Positions 51,897 through 62,494 of a DNA stretch of 64,000 bases are shown here, piece after piece (the stretch's first letter is position 1; every line of letters begins with the position of its first letter). This DNA comes from an uncultured Eubacteriales bacterium. Its GTDB lineage: Bacteria; Bacillota; Clostridia; Peptostreptococcales; Anaerovoracaceae. The translations under genes and the position numbers were made by a program. The stretch spans positions 1-64,000 of the forward strand of contig CASDYG010000001.1 of NCBI GenBank assembly GCA_949285555.1, given 5' to 3'. The notes under the pieces are model-generated. The model saw only the letters and a program-made list of their open reading frames with translations. It had not been told where the DNA came from and made no database searches.

Positions 51897-53864
51897 GTGG
51901 CGCCATCTTATACGAAGGAAAGTGTAAATAAGCTGAAGTCAGAGGTGGACATTGTCGATGTAATAGGTAGAGTAGTTTCCCTTAAGAGAGCCGGAGACGG
52001 TTACAAGGGACTTTGCCCTTTTCACAACGAAAAGACACCTTCCTTTGTAGTGTCACAATCCAAGCAAATATATAAGTGTTTTGGTTGCTCAGCTTCGGGC
52101 GATGTTATATCTTTTGTTGAAAAATACTATAATCTTCCATTTAGTGAGGCTGTGGAGAAAATAAGTCAGGAAGAAGGCATTCCCATAGAACAGGTACGAA
52201 CAGGTCGAAGCTATGATGTGTACTATGAGGCTAATCGTATTGCTGGACATTATTATTGCAAGAATCTGTTTAGTGGACAAAACAGGGGTTACTCCTATGT
52301 GACAAACAGGGGCGTGTCAAATGAGATATTAAAGAAATTTGGCATTGGATATGCACTGCCCGAGTGGAAGGGGCTATATAATCATCTATCAAAGCATGGA
52401 ATTCCAAAGAATGTAATGCTTGAATTGGGTTTGATAATAGAAAAATCTGGTAATATATATGATAGGTTTAGAGATAGGCTGATGTTTCCTATTTTAGATA
52501 CCAGTGGACATGTAATCGGATTTGGAGGCAGAGCACTTGATAAAAATGCCACCGCCAAATATCTGAATTCTCCAGAAAGTGTTATCTTTCACAAAAGTAA
52601 AGGTCTTTATGGTTTTAATTTTGCACGTGACTATCTTAAGGAAGCCCCGATAATAGTGGTAGAAGGATACATGGATGTGGTATCTTTGCACCAGTACGGT
52701 GTAAAAAATGTATGTGCAAGTCTTGGCACTGCACTTACAAAGGAACATGGTAAATTTATTTCCAGATACACAAAGGATGTCATTCTTTCATATGATGGTG
52801 ATGAGGCGGGACAAAAGGCTAGTATAAGAGCCTACAATGCTATTAGAGAAGGATCTTTAGGATTTGATGTAAAGGTCCTTAGTCTGCCTGATAACCTAGA
52901 TCCAGATGAGTACATTAGAAAATTTGGAAAAGAAGAATTTATTAGACAGTGTAATGAAGCTAGTAGTTTTTTTGAATTTTATTTAAAAAGGCTTAATTCA
53001 AAATTTGATATTAAAAGCTATGAAGGAAAACTATCTGCTATAGATCAGTCGAAGGAGTTTTATTCTGAAATCAAAGATCCGTTACATAAGTATGCCTTTG
53101 TTCAGGAATTGGCAAGGGTATTTGAAATGGATGAAGGAGTTATTCAGGAAGCCCTAACTTCATTTGCCAATAAACATAATGAGCATAGGCATGAGAGCAG
53201 CAATCTAAATAATTCTTTCAGCAGCAGGAGCTACCTGATATCCAATCTTGAAAAAAATTTAGTAAAACTGCTTGTAAATGATGAGCTTGCGGATAGTACA
53301 TATAAAAAGCTTAAAGCAAATTCGTTTATTTTTTCATCTTTGCTTGGACAGTGGCTATATAGCTTTGTAGGGGAAATGCTAAAGCGTAAAAGTAATATGG
53401 ATATTCATGCATTAATGGATAGACTTGCGCAGGAGGATGAAACGCTTATAAGTCAGTTAGAAAAAATTATAAACGGGCCATCTAAAGCAGATCAGCAGGT
53501 GCTTGAGGATTGTATGGAATTTATAAATCGCAAACAAGCACAGGAGCTTATTCGCAGCAAGGAGAAGGAACTACAAATTTTTGAAGAGCAGGGAGCTTAT
53601 GAGGAGGCCAGAAGGCTTCAGAGTGAATTGCTGAATTTAAGAAAAGAAAAATTAGTTAGTGTAAAGGCTGAAGAAAATATTTCTAACTTAAGCTACAATG
53701 ATGAATCGGCAATCGAGAAACGCTCGAATGAAATTAATTCTAATTCATTTTCGGAAAATGAGATGAAGATAGAAAAAAAGGAAAAGACTTCTCAATCACA
53801 GGAGGATAGAGACTATTCCTGTCTGGTTGAAAAGTCACAAGATGACGATTATTTTGTATATTAG
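51897..53864 (+). CDS. dnaG: DNA primase
   Basis: 655 residues from GTG 51897, with AGGAGGCATAA upstream. The zinc finger is CPFHNEKTPSFVVSQSKQ..KCFGC (CHC2), then the primase N-terminal lobe, Toprim VVEGYMDVVSLHQYG and SYDGDEAG, and a long DnaB-interacting C-terminus. The last about 60 residues are charged and of low complexity. First gene of the classic primase-sigma factor operon. Confidence 0.97.
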   Translation: MAPSYTKESVNKLKSEVDIVDVIGRVVSLKRAGDGYKGLCPFHNEKTPSFVVSQSKQIYKCFGCSASGDVISFVEKYYNLPFSEAVEKISQEEGIPIEQVRTGRSYDVYYEANRIAGHYYCKNLFSGQNRGYSYVTNRGVSNEILKKFGIGYALPEWKGLYNHLSKHGIPKNVMLELGLIIEKSGNIYDRFRDRLMFPILDTSGHVIGFGGRALDKNATAKYLNSPESVIFHKSKGLYGFNFARDYLKEAPIIVVEGYMDVVSLHQYGVKNVCASLGTALTKEHGKFISRYTKDVILSYDGDEAGQKASIRAYNAIREGSLGFDVKVLSLPDNLDPDEYIRKFGKEEFIRQCNEASSFFEFYLKRLNSKFDIKSYEGKLSAIDQSKEFYSEIKDPLHKYAFVQELARVFEMDEGVIQEALTSFANKHNEHRHESSNLNNSFSSRSYLISNLEKNLVKLLVNDELADSTYKKLKANSFIFSSLLGQWLYSFVGEMLKRKSNMDIHALMDRLAQEDETLISQLEKIINGPSKADQQVLEDCMEFINRKQAQELIRSKEKELQIFEEQGAYEEARRLQSELLNLRKEKLVSVKAEENISNLSYNDESAIEKRSNEINSNSFSENEMKIEKKEKTSQSQEDRDYSCLVEKSQDDDYFVY

Positions 53865-53903
53865 ATTTGGTAAGACGTGGAAGCATAAAATATAGGAGGG
53901 TTT

Positions 53904-55037
53904 ATGTCTGATATAAGTAAAATTGAAGACACAAGTGTTATAAAGGAAAAGGTCATTAGCAAGCTAGTTAAGCTCAATAAGGAAAGAGACGGAAAGCTAA
54001 GATATAGTGATATTGCTGATGCAATCGGCGAATATGAGCTTGACAAGAATATTATGGACGATATTTGTGATAGCCTTCTTTCAATGAATATTGAGCTTGT
54101 TACCGATCATCATGATGACTTGGAATTGGATTTTGAAAATGTAGAGGCGGGGGAAAACGAGCTAGTTAACATGGATGATGATCTTGAATCCAATCTTCCT
54201 AAGGATGTTTCCATGGATGATCCAGTAAGACAATATTTAAAGGAAATAGGATCCATAGCGCTTCTTACTCATGAGGAAGAAATAGAGCTTGCAAAAAGAA
54301 TGGAACAAGGAGATACTACAGCAAAGGACAGACTTTGTGAAGCTAATCTAAGGCTGGTTGTAAGTATAGCAAAAAAATATGTTGGACGTGGATTGCTCTT
54401 TTTGGATCTAATACAGGAGGGAAATCTTGGCCTTATAAAAGCTGTTGAAAAGTTTGATTATACTAAAGGGTATAAATTTTCAACATATGCCACTTGGTGG
54501 ATAAGACAGGCTATTACAAGAGCGATAGCAGATCAGGCCCGTACAATCAGAATACCTGTACATATGGTTGAAACAATAAATAAGTTATTAAGAGTTTCAA
54601 GACAGCTTCTTCAAAAAACAGGCAGAGAACCTACCCCTGAGGAAATAGCACAAGAAATGAAAATTACCGTGGAAAAGGTAAGAGAAATTCAGAAAATTTC
54701 TCAGGAGCCTGTATCATTGGAAACTCCTATAGGTGAAGAAGAAGATAGTCATCTCGGTGACTTCATACCTGATTACGATGTGCCTTCACCTGCTGATGCA
54801 GCTGCCTATGCAATGCTAAAGGAACAGCTGTTGGAGCTTTTAGATACACTCACAGAAAGAGAAAAAAATGTTCTTACACTAAGATTTGGACTGACGGATG
54901 GTAAAGCAAGAACGCTGGAAGAAGTTGGTAAAGTCTTTAATGTAACAAGGGAGCGAATCAGACAGATTGAGGCAAAGGCGCTTAGAAAATTAAAGCAGCC
55001 TAGTAAGAGTATAAAGATCAGGGATTATCTAGAATAA
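53904..55037 (+). CDS. rpoD: primary RNA polymerase sigma factor RpoD
   Basis: 377 residues. Regions 1.2 ([33 protein letters not shown]), 2.4 ([21 protein letters not shown]), 3 ([20 protein letters not shown]) and 4.2 ([20 protein letters not shown]) are in order; region 1.1 is short, as in Firmicutes. It recognises the TTGACA/TATAAT promoters seen in the window. It overlaps trmK by 1 base. Confidence 0.97.
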   Translation: MSDISKIEDTSVIKEKVISKLVKLNKERDGKLRYSDIADAIGEYELDKNIMDDICDSLLSMNIELVTDHHDDLELDFENVEAGENELVNMDDDLESNLPKDVSMDDPVRQYLKEIGSIALLTHEEEIELAKRMEQGDTTAKDRLCEANLRLVVSIAKKYVGRGLLFLDLIQEGNLGLIKAVEKFDYTKGYKFSTYATWWIRQAITRAIADQARTIRIPVHMVETINKLLRVSRQLLQKTGREPTPEEIAQEMKITVEKVREIQKISQEPVSLETPIGEEEDSHLGDFIPDYDVPSPADAAAYAMLKEQLLELLDTLTEREKNVLTLRFGLTDGKARTLEEVGKVFNVTRERIRQIEAKALRKLKQPSKSIKIRDYLE

Positions 55038-55777
55038 TGAAGCTTAGCTATAGATTAGAACTATTAGCTCAAATGTGTGAAAAAGGAAAGGCCATGGCTG
55101 ATGTAGGAACGGATCATGGCTTTTTGCCTTTTTATCTGTTAGAAAACCAATTATTTTCTCATGTGTATTGCTGCGATATCAGCAGACAATCTTTAAATAA
55201 GGCAGTAGAAACCTTTTCCAACTGGGGTGCACGCTTTGTTCAAGAGGGAAAGGTTACTTTTGAACTTGCAGACGGTCTTAGTGATAATATTGCCAGAAAT
55301 GTTGATGTAGCAGTTTTTGCCGGTATGGGAGGGACGCTGATTATAAGTCTTTTGAATAAAATATCAGATGAGAACCTGCCACCCTTTATTTTAGCACAGC
55401 CACGTAATAAGCCAGAGCTTATAAGAAAGTGGGTTTATAATAAAGGATTTACTATAGATAATGAGGCGTATTTTATAGAGGGGCCAAGACCATGTGAAAT
55501 ATTTAAAATTAATACAAAATGTAATAATCCCTCTGCACATGTTACGGAAAAAAATAATGAAATAGATTTATTTTTCCCATATAGTATACTCACGGCAAAG
55601 GGGAACTTAGCTCAATATCTGAAACGGCAAAAAGTACGTTATACAAATGTTCTAAAGACTTTAGAAGATCGAACAGATAATACATCAGCAGATGAACGAT
55701 ATAGGTTTTTCTCAGAGCTAATTGATAGAATAAATGAGATGGAAGATACATTAAAAAGATCCATGGAGGCAAGATGA
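55037..55777 (+). CDS. trmK: tRNA (adenine22-N1)-methyltransferase
   Basis: 246 residues. SAM-binding MADVGTDHGFLPFYLL near residue 21, then FAGMGGTLIISLL and LAQPRNKPELIRKWV, the TrmK pattern. It methylates A22 in some tRNAs. Start TAATG overlaps the rpoD stop, so translation is coupled, as usual. Confidence 0.93.
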   Translation: MKLSYRLELLAQMCEKGKAMADVGTDHGFLPFYLLENQLFSHVYCCDISRQSLNKAVETFSNWGARFVQEGKVTFELADGLSDNIARNVDVAVFAGMGGTLIISLLNKISDENLPPFILAQPRNKPELIRKWVYNKGFTIDNEAYFIEGPRPCEIFKINTKCNNPSAHVTEKNNEIDLFFPYSILTAKGNLAQYLKRQKVRYTNVLKTLEDRTDNTSADERYRFFSELIDRINEMEDTLKRSMEAR

Positions 55778-56556
55778 ATAAAGAACTTTTCATAAATGAA
55801 TTGTATAAGATGATTCCTTTAGAGCTTGATGAAGCTTGGGATAATTCTGGAATTCAAGTTGAAAATTCAAAAGATAAGACTGATAAAGTGCTTGTTTCAC
55901 TAGATGTAGATGAGAATATTGTGAAGGAAGCTGATAGCATAGGAGCAGATACAATCATAACTCATCATCCATTATTTTTTAATGGGATTAAAAAAATCGG
56001 TAATAATGACAGAATAAGTAGAGTGATACGTGAGCTTGTAAAAAGCGATATTCAGTTAATTTCCTTTCACACCTGCTTTGATAAGATGGAGGGTGGAAAT
56101 AATACATATCTTGGCAAACTTATTTTTGGGGGTGGGATTATATCTACACTTGATGATCAAGGACTTTTAAAAGGTGTATATTTAAAGGATGCTATGCGAA
56201 TTTCAGAAATAGCCGATATAATTTCTGAAAAAATTCCCATGCCAAAAGAAAGGATGCTTTTAGTTGGAAGCAAGGATGAATATGTAAGAAAAATTGCATG
56301 GTGCAGCGGAGCAGGAATGGACCTTTACAAGCTGGCATTGGATAAGGGCGCGGAGCTTTTTATTACTGGTGATGTAAAATATCATCAGGCTTTTGATGCA
56401 CTTAGCAATAATACAGCAATTTTAGATATAGGCCACTACGGAAGTGAAATAATCTTTGCTGAAAATTTAGTTGATATTTTAAAAGGAAATGAAGCTTTTA
56501 AAGAATTGGATGTTGTAAAAAGTAAACTTGATACAGATCCGTTTAATATGTTATAA
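55774..56556 (+). CDS. Nif3-like dinuclear metal centre protein (YqfO)
   Basis: 260 residues, the short form. Metal-binding set TIITHHPLFF, SFHTCFDKMEGGNN, and later GDVKYHQAFDA and DIGHYGSE. Possibly a GTP cyclohydrolase 1 type 2-like fold; the activity is unclear in most species. Start overlaps trmK by 4 bases (ATGA). Conserved neighbour of trmK. Confidence 0.92.
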   Translation: MNKELFINELYKMIPLELDEAWDNSGIQVENSKDKTDKVLVSLDVDENIVKEADSIGADTIITHHPLFFNGIKKIGNNDRISRVIRELVKSDIQLISFHTCFDKMEGGNNTYLGKLIFGGGIISTLDDQGLLKGVYLKDAMRISEIADIISEKIPMPKERMLLVGSKDEYVRKIAWCSGAGMDLYKLALDKGAELFITGDVKYHQAFDALSNNTAILDIGHYGSEIIFAENLVDILKGNEAFKELDVVKSKLDTDPFNML

Positions 56557-56564
56557 TAAATGGT

Positions 56565-56902
56565 TGGGTAAGTCAGACAATCGCGGGAAATCCTGAGGAA
56601 AGTCCGGGCTCCATAGAGCAAGGATGCCGGATAACGTCCGGCGTAGGTAACTATAGGGAAAGTGCAACAGAAACATACCGCCGAAACGGATAATGCCGTG
56701 GCAAGGTTGAAATGGCGAGGTAAGAGCTCACCAGCAGTATGGAGACATACTGGCTGTGTAAACCCCATCCGGAGCAAGACCAAAATAGGCCAGTAGTGTG
56801 GCTGCTCGTCACGGGCCGGAAGGTGGGTCGCAAGAGCCTGCAGTAATGTAAGGCCACAGATAGATGATTGTCAGATACAGAACCCGGCTTATGACTTGCC
56901 CA
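56565..56902 (+). ncRNA. rnpB: RNase P RNA
   Basis: The conserved core GAGGAAAGTCCGGGCTCC (CR-I) is near 56598, then ATAGGGAAAGTGCAACAGAA, and the 3' core AACCCGGCTTAT is near 56881. The ends TGGGTAAGTCA (56565-56575) and TGACTTGCCCA (56892-56902) pair to form P1. It is the catalytic RNA that trims the 5' ends of tRNA precursors. No long T-run follows, and the MATE gene begins about 20 bases later. Confidence 0.95.
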
Positions 56903-56922
56903 TATTTTTGGAGGTGTTTTTT

Positions 56923-58272
56923 TTGATTGAAAATAAAATGGGTACTCAGCCCATAGGTAAGCTTTTAGCTTCTATGGCATGGCCAGCAATATTATCCATG
57001 ACCATAAATGCACTGTATAATATTGTTGATAGTGTATTTGTAGCAAGACTGGGTGAGGCTGCCTTGACAGCTGTTTCTCTTGCGATGCCTATACAGATTT
57101 TGATAATTGCACTTGCAGTTGGATCTGGAGTAGGTATAAATTCACTAATAGCCCGTAAATTAGGAGGGCGTAGATTTGATGAAGCTAATATTGCCGCAGA
57201 AACGGGATTAAAAATAGCTGCATTTAATGGATTGATTTTTTTGCTATTTTCAGTTTTTGTGACAAGAGTATTCATTAAATCCTACACTAGTGATACGGCA
57301 ATATTTGAAATGGGTGTACAATATCTCAGGGTAGTTACATTTTTTGCCACATTTTCCATGTTTCAAATAACATGTGAAAAGATATTACAGTCTACCGGAA
57401 ATATGAAAAGCCCTATGCTTATTAGCATGTCAGGTGCTATAACCAATTTAATATTAGACCCAATTTTCATTTTCGGTTTATTAGGATTTCCTAAGCTAGG
57501 TGTTAGAGGAGCTGCAATAGCAACAATTTGCGGACAATGCGTCGCAATGAGCGTGGGACTATTATTCTTATTTAAGCAAAAGCAGGCAGTTAAAATCAAG
57601 CTTCATAAGCGTGTAGATTGGAAAATAGTCAAAGAAATTTATGCAGTTGGCCTTCCTTCAATCATCATGCAATCTATTGCATCTGTTCTGGTTCTAGGCT
57701 TAAACTGGATTCTTTCTGTCTCTACAACTGCAATAGCTGTACTTGGAGTCTATTTTAAGCTTCAGTCGTTCGTATTTATGCCAGTATTTGGCTTAAATCA
57801 AGGAGCTATGCCAATAATCGGTTATAATTTTGGTGCAGGTAACAGAGATAGAATGATGGAAGCCTATAAAAAAGGAGCTATAACTGCATTTATATTTATG
57901 ACGCTAGGTACCATACTCTTTCATTTAATACCAGAGGTGTTCTTGGGGATGTTTAGTCCTTCTCCTGCAATGCTTGAAATGGGCATTCCTGCATTAAAAA
58001 CTATTAGCTGGTGCTTCATGCCCGCTTCCATAGGTGTTATGACGGCAACTTTATTTCAAGGCACCGGACATGGTATATACAGCTTAATTTCCTCACTTAT
58101 AAGACAGCTATTTATGGTGCTGCCTTCAGCATATTTTTTGAGCAGAACATATGGCATAAATGCTACATGGTATGCATTTCCGCTGGCTGAATGCTTCGGT
58201 ATCGTATATTGTGTCATAGTATTGAGATATGTTTATAAAAAACAATTGGCAAATTTGCAGCCGATTATTTAA
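56923..58272 (+). CDS. MATE-family efflux transporter
   Basis: 449 residues from TTG 56923, which has GGAGGTG 7 bases upstream; ATG 56938 is too far from it. Twelve hydrophobic segments in two homologous halves (NALYNIVDSVFVARLGEAAL and GLPSIIMQSIASVLVLGLNWIL), with GLNQGAMPIIGYNFGAGN typical of MATE. Likely a cation-driven exporter of drugs or metabolites. Confidence 0.93.
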   Translation: MIENKMGTQPIGKLLASMAWPAILSMTINALYNIVDSVFVARLGEAALTAVSLAMPIQILIIALAVGSGVGINSLIARKLGGRRFDEANIAAETGLKIAAFNGLIFLLFSVFVTRVFIKSYTSDTAIFEMGVQYLRVVTFFATFSMFQITCEKILQSTGNMKSPMLISMSGAITNLILDPIFIFGLLGFPKLGVRGAAIATICGQCVAMSVGLLFLFKQKQAVKIKLHKRVDWKIVKEIYAVGLPSIIMQSIASVLVLGLNWILSVSTTAIAVLGVYFKLQSFVFMPVFGLNQGAMPIIGYNFGAGNRDRMMEAYKKGAITAFIFMTLGTILFHLIPEVFLGMFSPSPAMLEMGIPALKTISWCFMPASIGVMTATLFQGTGHGIYSLISSLIRQLFMVLPSAYFLSRTYGINATWYAFPLAECFGIVYCVIVLRYVYKKQLANLQPII

Positions 58273-58299
58273 TGGTATATAATAATTTTAGGAGGTCTT

Positions 58300-59019
58300 A
58301 TGGGAAGACATGGAACTATAGCAGGCAGAAAGGCCGCACAGGATTCAAAGAGAGCAGCTCTTTTTACTAAATACGCAAAGGCAATAACTGTAGCTGCCAA
58401 GGATGGTGGGGATCCAGAATATAATGCGGGTCTACGAATGGCCATTGAAAAGGCAAAGGCTATCAGTATGCCTAATGATAATATACAAAGAGCTATCAAA
58501 AAAGGAACTGGTGAAATAGAAGGCGCTTCCTATGAGGAGCTTTCATTTGAGGGCTATGGTGCAGGTGGTGTAGCTGTAATGGTTGAGTGCCTTACTGATA
58601 ACACTAATAGAACGACTGCGTTCGTCAGATCTACTTTTGATAAGCACGGTGGAAATCTCGGAACTCCAGGATGTGTATCATATATGTTTTCAAGAAAAGG
58701 TGTTCTCATAATAGAGAAAACAGATGGTATGAATGAAGAAGAAATCATGGAGATTGCACTTATGGCTGGTGCAGATGATATGGAGCTTAGTGATGATGCC
58801 TTTGAAATCACAACTGATCCTTCTGCATTCCCCGATGTACATAAGGCACTGGAAGAAGCAGGATATACATTTGTAGATGCAGATGTGGAATATCTTCCAT
58901 CTATGGAATCAACCCCATCTGAGGATGATCTTCCTAAGCTTAAGAAGATGATAGATGTACTGGAGGATAATGATGATATTCAGAAGGTGCATACAAACTG
59001 TAGTATAGAGCTTTTATAG
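58300..59019 (+). CDS. yebC: YebC/PmpR-family protein
   Basis: 239 residues. GRHGTIAGRKAAQDSKRAALFTKYAKAIT and GGDPEYNAGLRMAIEKAKAISMPNDNIQRAIKKG are typical. The protein acts as a DNA-binding regulator or translation factor on difficult sequences. AGGAGG precedes the ATG. Confidence 0.95.
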   Translation: MGRHGTIAGRKAAQDSKRAALFTKYAKAITVAAKDGGDPEYNAGLRMAIEKAKAISMPNDNIQRAIKKGTGEIEGASYEELSFEGYGAGGVAVMVECLTDNTNRTTAFVRSTFDKHGGNLGTPGCVSYMFSRKGVLIIEKTDGMNEEEIMEIALMAGADDMELSDDAFEITTDPSAFPDVHKALEEAGYTFVDADVEYLPSMESTPSEDDLPKLKKMIDVLEDNDDIQKVHTNCSIELL

Positions 59020-59024
59020 ACAAT

Positions 59025-59195
59025 TTGCCTGGATTTCACGTTTAGGATTTTAATTGAACCTACATTATTGAACAGGGAGCTCGGGTTTTGCTGTGGAAAT
59101 TGTGCCCATAAGGGATCTTTGAAGCCGCAAATAGAGCACCCACCTATCTTAGATAGGGCGTCAATTTTTGTCCTGACGGCTTTCTGGGCTTTTTT
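59025..59195 (+). ncRNA. ssrS: probable 6S RNA
   Basis: The 193 bases between yebC and polA contain no open reading frame but several blocks that recall Firmicute 6S RNA: GGAGCTCGGGTTTTGCTGTG, GTGCCCATAAGGGATCTTTG, GCAAATAGAGCACCCACCT and GGGCGTCA. The ends GCCTGGA (59027-59033) and TCTGGGC (59183-59189) pair with two wobbles, closing a long stem, and a T-run follows. 6S RNA binds the housekeeping RNA polymerase holoenzyme. Assignment from memory of sequence pattern. Confidence 0.65.
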
Positions 59196-59212
59196 ATAGT
59201 TATAGGTGAAAC

Positions 59213-61894
59213 ATGAAGAGAATGATAGCTATAGATGGCAATAGTATACTTTTTAGAGCTTACTATGCCATGAAACAATCCAGCTTAACAAATCGTGAAG
59301 GTATTCCAACTGGTGCATTGTATGGATTTTTAAACATGCTTGGCAGGCTTAAACAGGAATATCCTTATGATTATGTAGCTGTTGCATGGGATGAAAAAGG
59401 GCCAACTTTTAGAAATGATCTGTTTAGTGAATATAAGGGTAATCGAAAGCCTATGGATGATGAGCTCAGGGTGCAGAGCAAAATCATCAGACAAATTTTA
59501 GATGCAATGAACATAATTCAGCTTTCTAAAGCTGGCTACGAAGCAGATGATATTTTAGGTACTCTTGCTCGTATGGGAGATGACTCTAATATTGAAACAA
59601 TTGTCGTGACAGGTGATAGAGATTGTCTTCAGCTTGTAACGGAGAATACCAAAGTTCTTTATACTGTAAAAGGAATTAGCCAGCATAAGCTATATACACC
59701 AGAGCTTTTATACAAGGACTATGAGATGACACCAGAGGAATTTATAGACTATAAGGCTTTGATAGGAGACTCTAGTGATAATTATCCTGGTGTGCCTAAG
59801 GTGGGAGATAAGACAGCGAAGAAAATACTGGCTCAGGCCAGCATTGATGAGTTTTTAAAAAATCATGAAGCAATTGAAACTCCTAAGCTACGAAAGCTCT
59901 TAGAAGAGCATGTTGATACGATAAAGCTATCGAAACAGCTTGCTACTATTAAAAGAGATGTTCCAATTGATATTAGCTTAGATGACCTTGTAGTAAAACA
60001 GGAAAATATTGATGAGCTGCAAAAGCTGTATAGAGATATGCAGCTTCAAACTATGCTAGCTAATCTTGAGAGCAATAATAAAAATAATATAGATGAAAAA
60101 AATACGGAAATATTATTGGATGTACTGTCTGGTAAGGATGAGCTAAAGAATTTTATTGATGATATAAAAGGGAAGGTTATCATTAAGATTGCATCGAACT
60201 TTTCTCATTTAAAACTACCAAAAGCCTATGCAATTTCAATGGCTCTACTAGATGATACGGCGAATATTAAAAAAGCTATACTATACTATTTCCAAGATGA
60301 TCAGGAAATAGGAGAGATCATAAATTGGATTAAAAATAATAAACGTATTAAATTTATCGGTAACCAATTAATAGATGAATATTATTTTATGAATTGGTTT
60401 GGATTTAATGAACAAAATACTGACGGTGATATGTCAATCGCTGCCTATCTTCTATCACCAGATAGACGTAGCTACAGTATAAGTGATATTTCATCCATAT
60501 ATCTTGGGGAAAACATTAGTATTGAAAGCTTTGATAATATTGTAAAGCTACATGAGGATGTCAAAAAGGGTAATGATCAATCAAAGCAAAATATAGAAAA
60601 GTGGTATAGCAATTATTTTTCCGTGCTTATAAGAGCAATTCCTGTTTTGGAAGGACTGCTCAAAGAGCAGGATATGATAAATTTATATCAGCAGGTTGAG
60701 CTTCCACTGGTTTCTATTCTTGCAGAGATGTCATTTAATGGTGTCCATATTGACAGAAATGAGCTTATTAAGCAGGATAAAGAGTTACAGGCAAAGATTT
60801 CAGATTTAAGTGAAAATATTTATGAGCTTGCAGGAGAAACATTTACAATCTCCTCACCTAAGCAGTTAAGCTCTATTTTGTTTGAAAAGCTAGGAATAAA
60901 AGGCGGAAAAAAGACAAAAACCGGATATAGCACTGCGGCAGATGTGCTAGCAAAGCTTAAGGATACACACCCAATCATTCCTAAGATAATGGAATATAGA
61001 GAGGTAACAAAGCTGAGCAGTACATATTTGAATGGAATGCAGAAATATATTGGAGTGGATGAAAAAATAAGACCACATTTTATGCAAACTGTTGCAGGCA
61101 CAGGAAGACTTAGCTGCACAGAGCCTAATTTACAAAATATCCCAGTAAAATCGCAGCTGGGCAGAAACATCAGAAAAGCTTTTAAAGTAGAAGATGATGA
61201 AAGGATACTTGTCAGTGCAGACTACTCTCAAATTGAGCTTAGAATGCTTGCACATTTGTCGAAAGACGAGCACCTTTTGGAAGCATTTAATGAGAAAAAA
61301 GATATTCATAAATCTACCGCAATGAAGGTATTTCATTTATCTGAGGATGAGGTTAGACCTATTGATAGAAGTAGAGCTAAGGCAATTAATTTTGGCGTAA
61401 TATATGGCATGAGCAGCTTTGGATTATCCGAAGAGCTAGGTATTTCCATTGGAGAAGCAGATTCGTATATAAAAGACTATTTTAAACGTTTTAGCAAGGT
61501 TAAAGAATTCTTGGATAATGAAATAGCATCTGCTAAAGAAAAAGGATATTGTACTACCATTTTAAATAGAAGACGAGAAATAACGCAGCTTAACGCTAAG
61601 CAGGATTTTATGGTCAAAATGGGAGAAAGGCTTGCTATGAATACGCCTATACAGGGTGGAGCCGCAGACATTATGAAGCTGGCGATGATAAAGGTGTATA
61701 ATAGACTAAAAAAAGAAGCGAAAGAGGTAAGGCTTATTCTTCAAATTCACGACGAGCTAGTAATAGAGACTCCCCGTGACCTTTTAGAAGATGTTAAATG
61801 TATACTTAAAGAAGAAATGGAAAGCGCTATAGATCTTAATGTAGATCTGGCTGTGAATGTAAGTCAAGGTGCTAGCTGGATAGAATTAAAATGA
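59213..61894 (+). CDS. polA: DNA polymerase I
   Basis: 893 residues. The 5' nuclease domain (IDGNSILFRAYYAM, YEADDILGTLAR, DYKALIGDSSDNYPGVPKVGDKTA) and the polymerase domain (DYSQIELRMLAHLS, RRKINFGVIYGMSSFGLS-like block, HDEL) are intact. The 3'-5' proofreading segment lacks the D-x-E motif at its start (KVIIKIASNFSHL) and is probably inactive, as in many Firmicutes. GTGAA lies before the ATG. Stop overlaps coaE (ATGA). Confidence 0.97.
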   Translation: MKRMIAIDGNSILFRAYYAMKQSSLTNREGIPTGALYGFLNMLGRLKQEYPYDYVAVAWDEKGPTFRNDLFSEYKGNRKPMDDELRVQSKIIRQILDAMNIIQLSKAGYEADDILGTLARMGDDSNIETIVVTGDRDCLQLVTENTKVLYTVKGISQHKLYTPELLYKDYEMTPEEFIDYKALIGDSSDNYPGVPKVGDKTAKKILAQASIDEFLKNHEAIETPKLRKLLEEHVDTIKLSKQLATIKRDVPIDISLDDLVVKQENIDELQKLYRDMQLQTMLANLESNNKNNIDEKNTEILLDVLSGKDELKNFIDDIKGKVIIKIASNFSHLKLPKAYAISMALLDDTANIKKAILYYFQDDQEIGEIINWIKNNKRIKFIGNQLIDEYYFMNWFGFNEQNTDGDMSIAAYLLSPDRRSYSISDISSIYLGENISIESFDNIVKLHEDVKKGNDQSKQNIEKWYSNYFSVLIRAIPVLEGLLKEQDMINLYQQVELPLVSILAEMSFNGVHIDRNELIKQDKELQAKISDLSENIYELAGETFTISSPKQLSSILFEKLGIKGGKKTKTGYSTAADVLAKLKDTHPIIPKIMEYREVTKLSSTYLNGMQKYIGVDEKIRPHFMQTVAGTGRLSCTEPNLQNIPVKSQLGRNIRKAFKVEDDERILVSADYSQIELRMLAHLSKDEHLLEAFNEKKDIHKSTAMKVFHLSEDEVRPIDRSRAKAINFGVIYGMSSFGLSEELGISIGEADSYIKDYFKRFSKVKEFLDNEIASAKEKGYCTTILNRRREITQLNAKQDFMVKMGERLAMNTPIQGGAADIMKLAMIKVYNRLKKEAKEVRLILQIHDELVIETPRDLLEDVKCILKEEMESAIDLNVDLAVNVSQGASWIELK

Positions 61895-62493
61895 TTAAAA
61901 TTGGTATAACTGGAGGAATTGGTAGTGGCAAGTCCGTTGTAGGCAAACTCCTAAAAGAAGCAGGAGCCACAATAATAGACAGTGATAAGGTTACATCTGA
62001 AATACTTGAGAAACAAAATATAAAAAACGAGATAAGTGCTATTTTAGGCTGTGAAGTTTTAGAGAGAAATATTCTAAATAAAGCTAAAATTGCCAGTATA
62101 ATCTTTAACGATAAAACTAAGTATGAAAAATATTGTAATTTAGTCACTAACAAGGTTATTGCCGAAATAGAGGGAAAAATAAAAGAACTGGAGGCCTCCG
62201 TCCATAACGAAGATTTCTTTATTTTCGTTGAAGCCCCGCTCCTCTTTCAGTATAATATGGAAGATTTTTTTGACTATATTATTTACGTAGAGGCTCCTAT
62301 TGAGCTAAGAGTAATAAGAGCCATGAAAAGGGACGGCGTTAGTCGTGAAAAAATAATGGAGAGAATAAAGGCTCAATGCTTTGATAAAGTAAAACAATGT
62401 CCTAATGTGCTTACTGTTAGCAATGAAGGAACGATTTTGAAGTTATATATTGAGCTAATTACTGCACTTCAAAAAATCAATTTAAGGAATTAA
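61891..62493 (+). CDS. coaE: dephospho-CoA kinase
   Basis: 200 residues. P-loop ITGGIGSGKSVVGKLL near residues 5-20, DSDKVTSEIL, VEAPLLFQ, and the lid RAMKRDGVSREKIMERI. It catalyses the last step of CoA synthesis. It is coupled to polA by a 4-base overlap, a frequent Firmicute arrangement. Confidence 0.95.
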   Translation: MIKIGITGGIGSGKSVVGKLLKEAGATIIDSDKVTSEILEKQNIKNEISAILGCEVLERNILNKAKIASIIFNDKTKYEKYCNLVTNKVIAEIEGKIKELEASVHNEDFFIFVEAPLLFQYNMEDFFDYIIYVEAPIELRVIRAMKRDGVSREKIMERIKAQCFDKVKQCPNVLTVSNEGTILKLYIELITALQKINLRN

Positions 62494-62494
62494 G

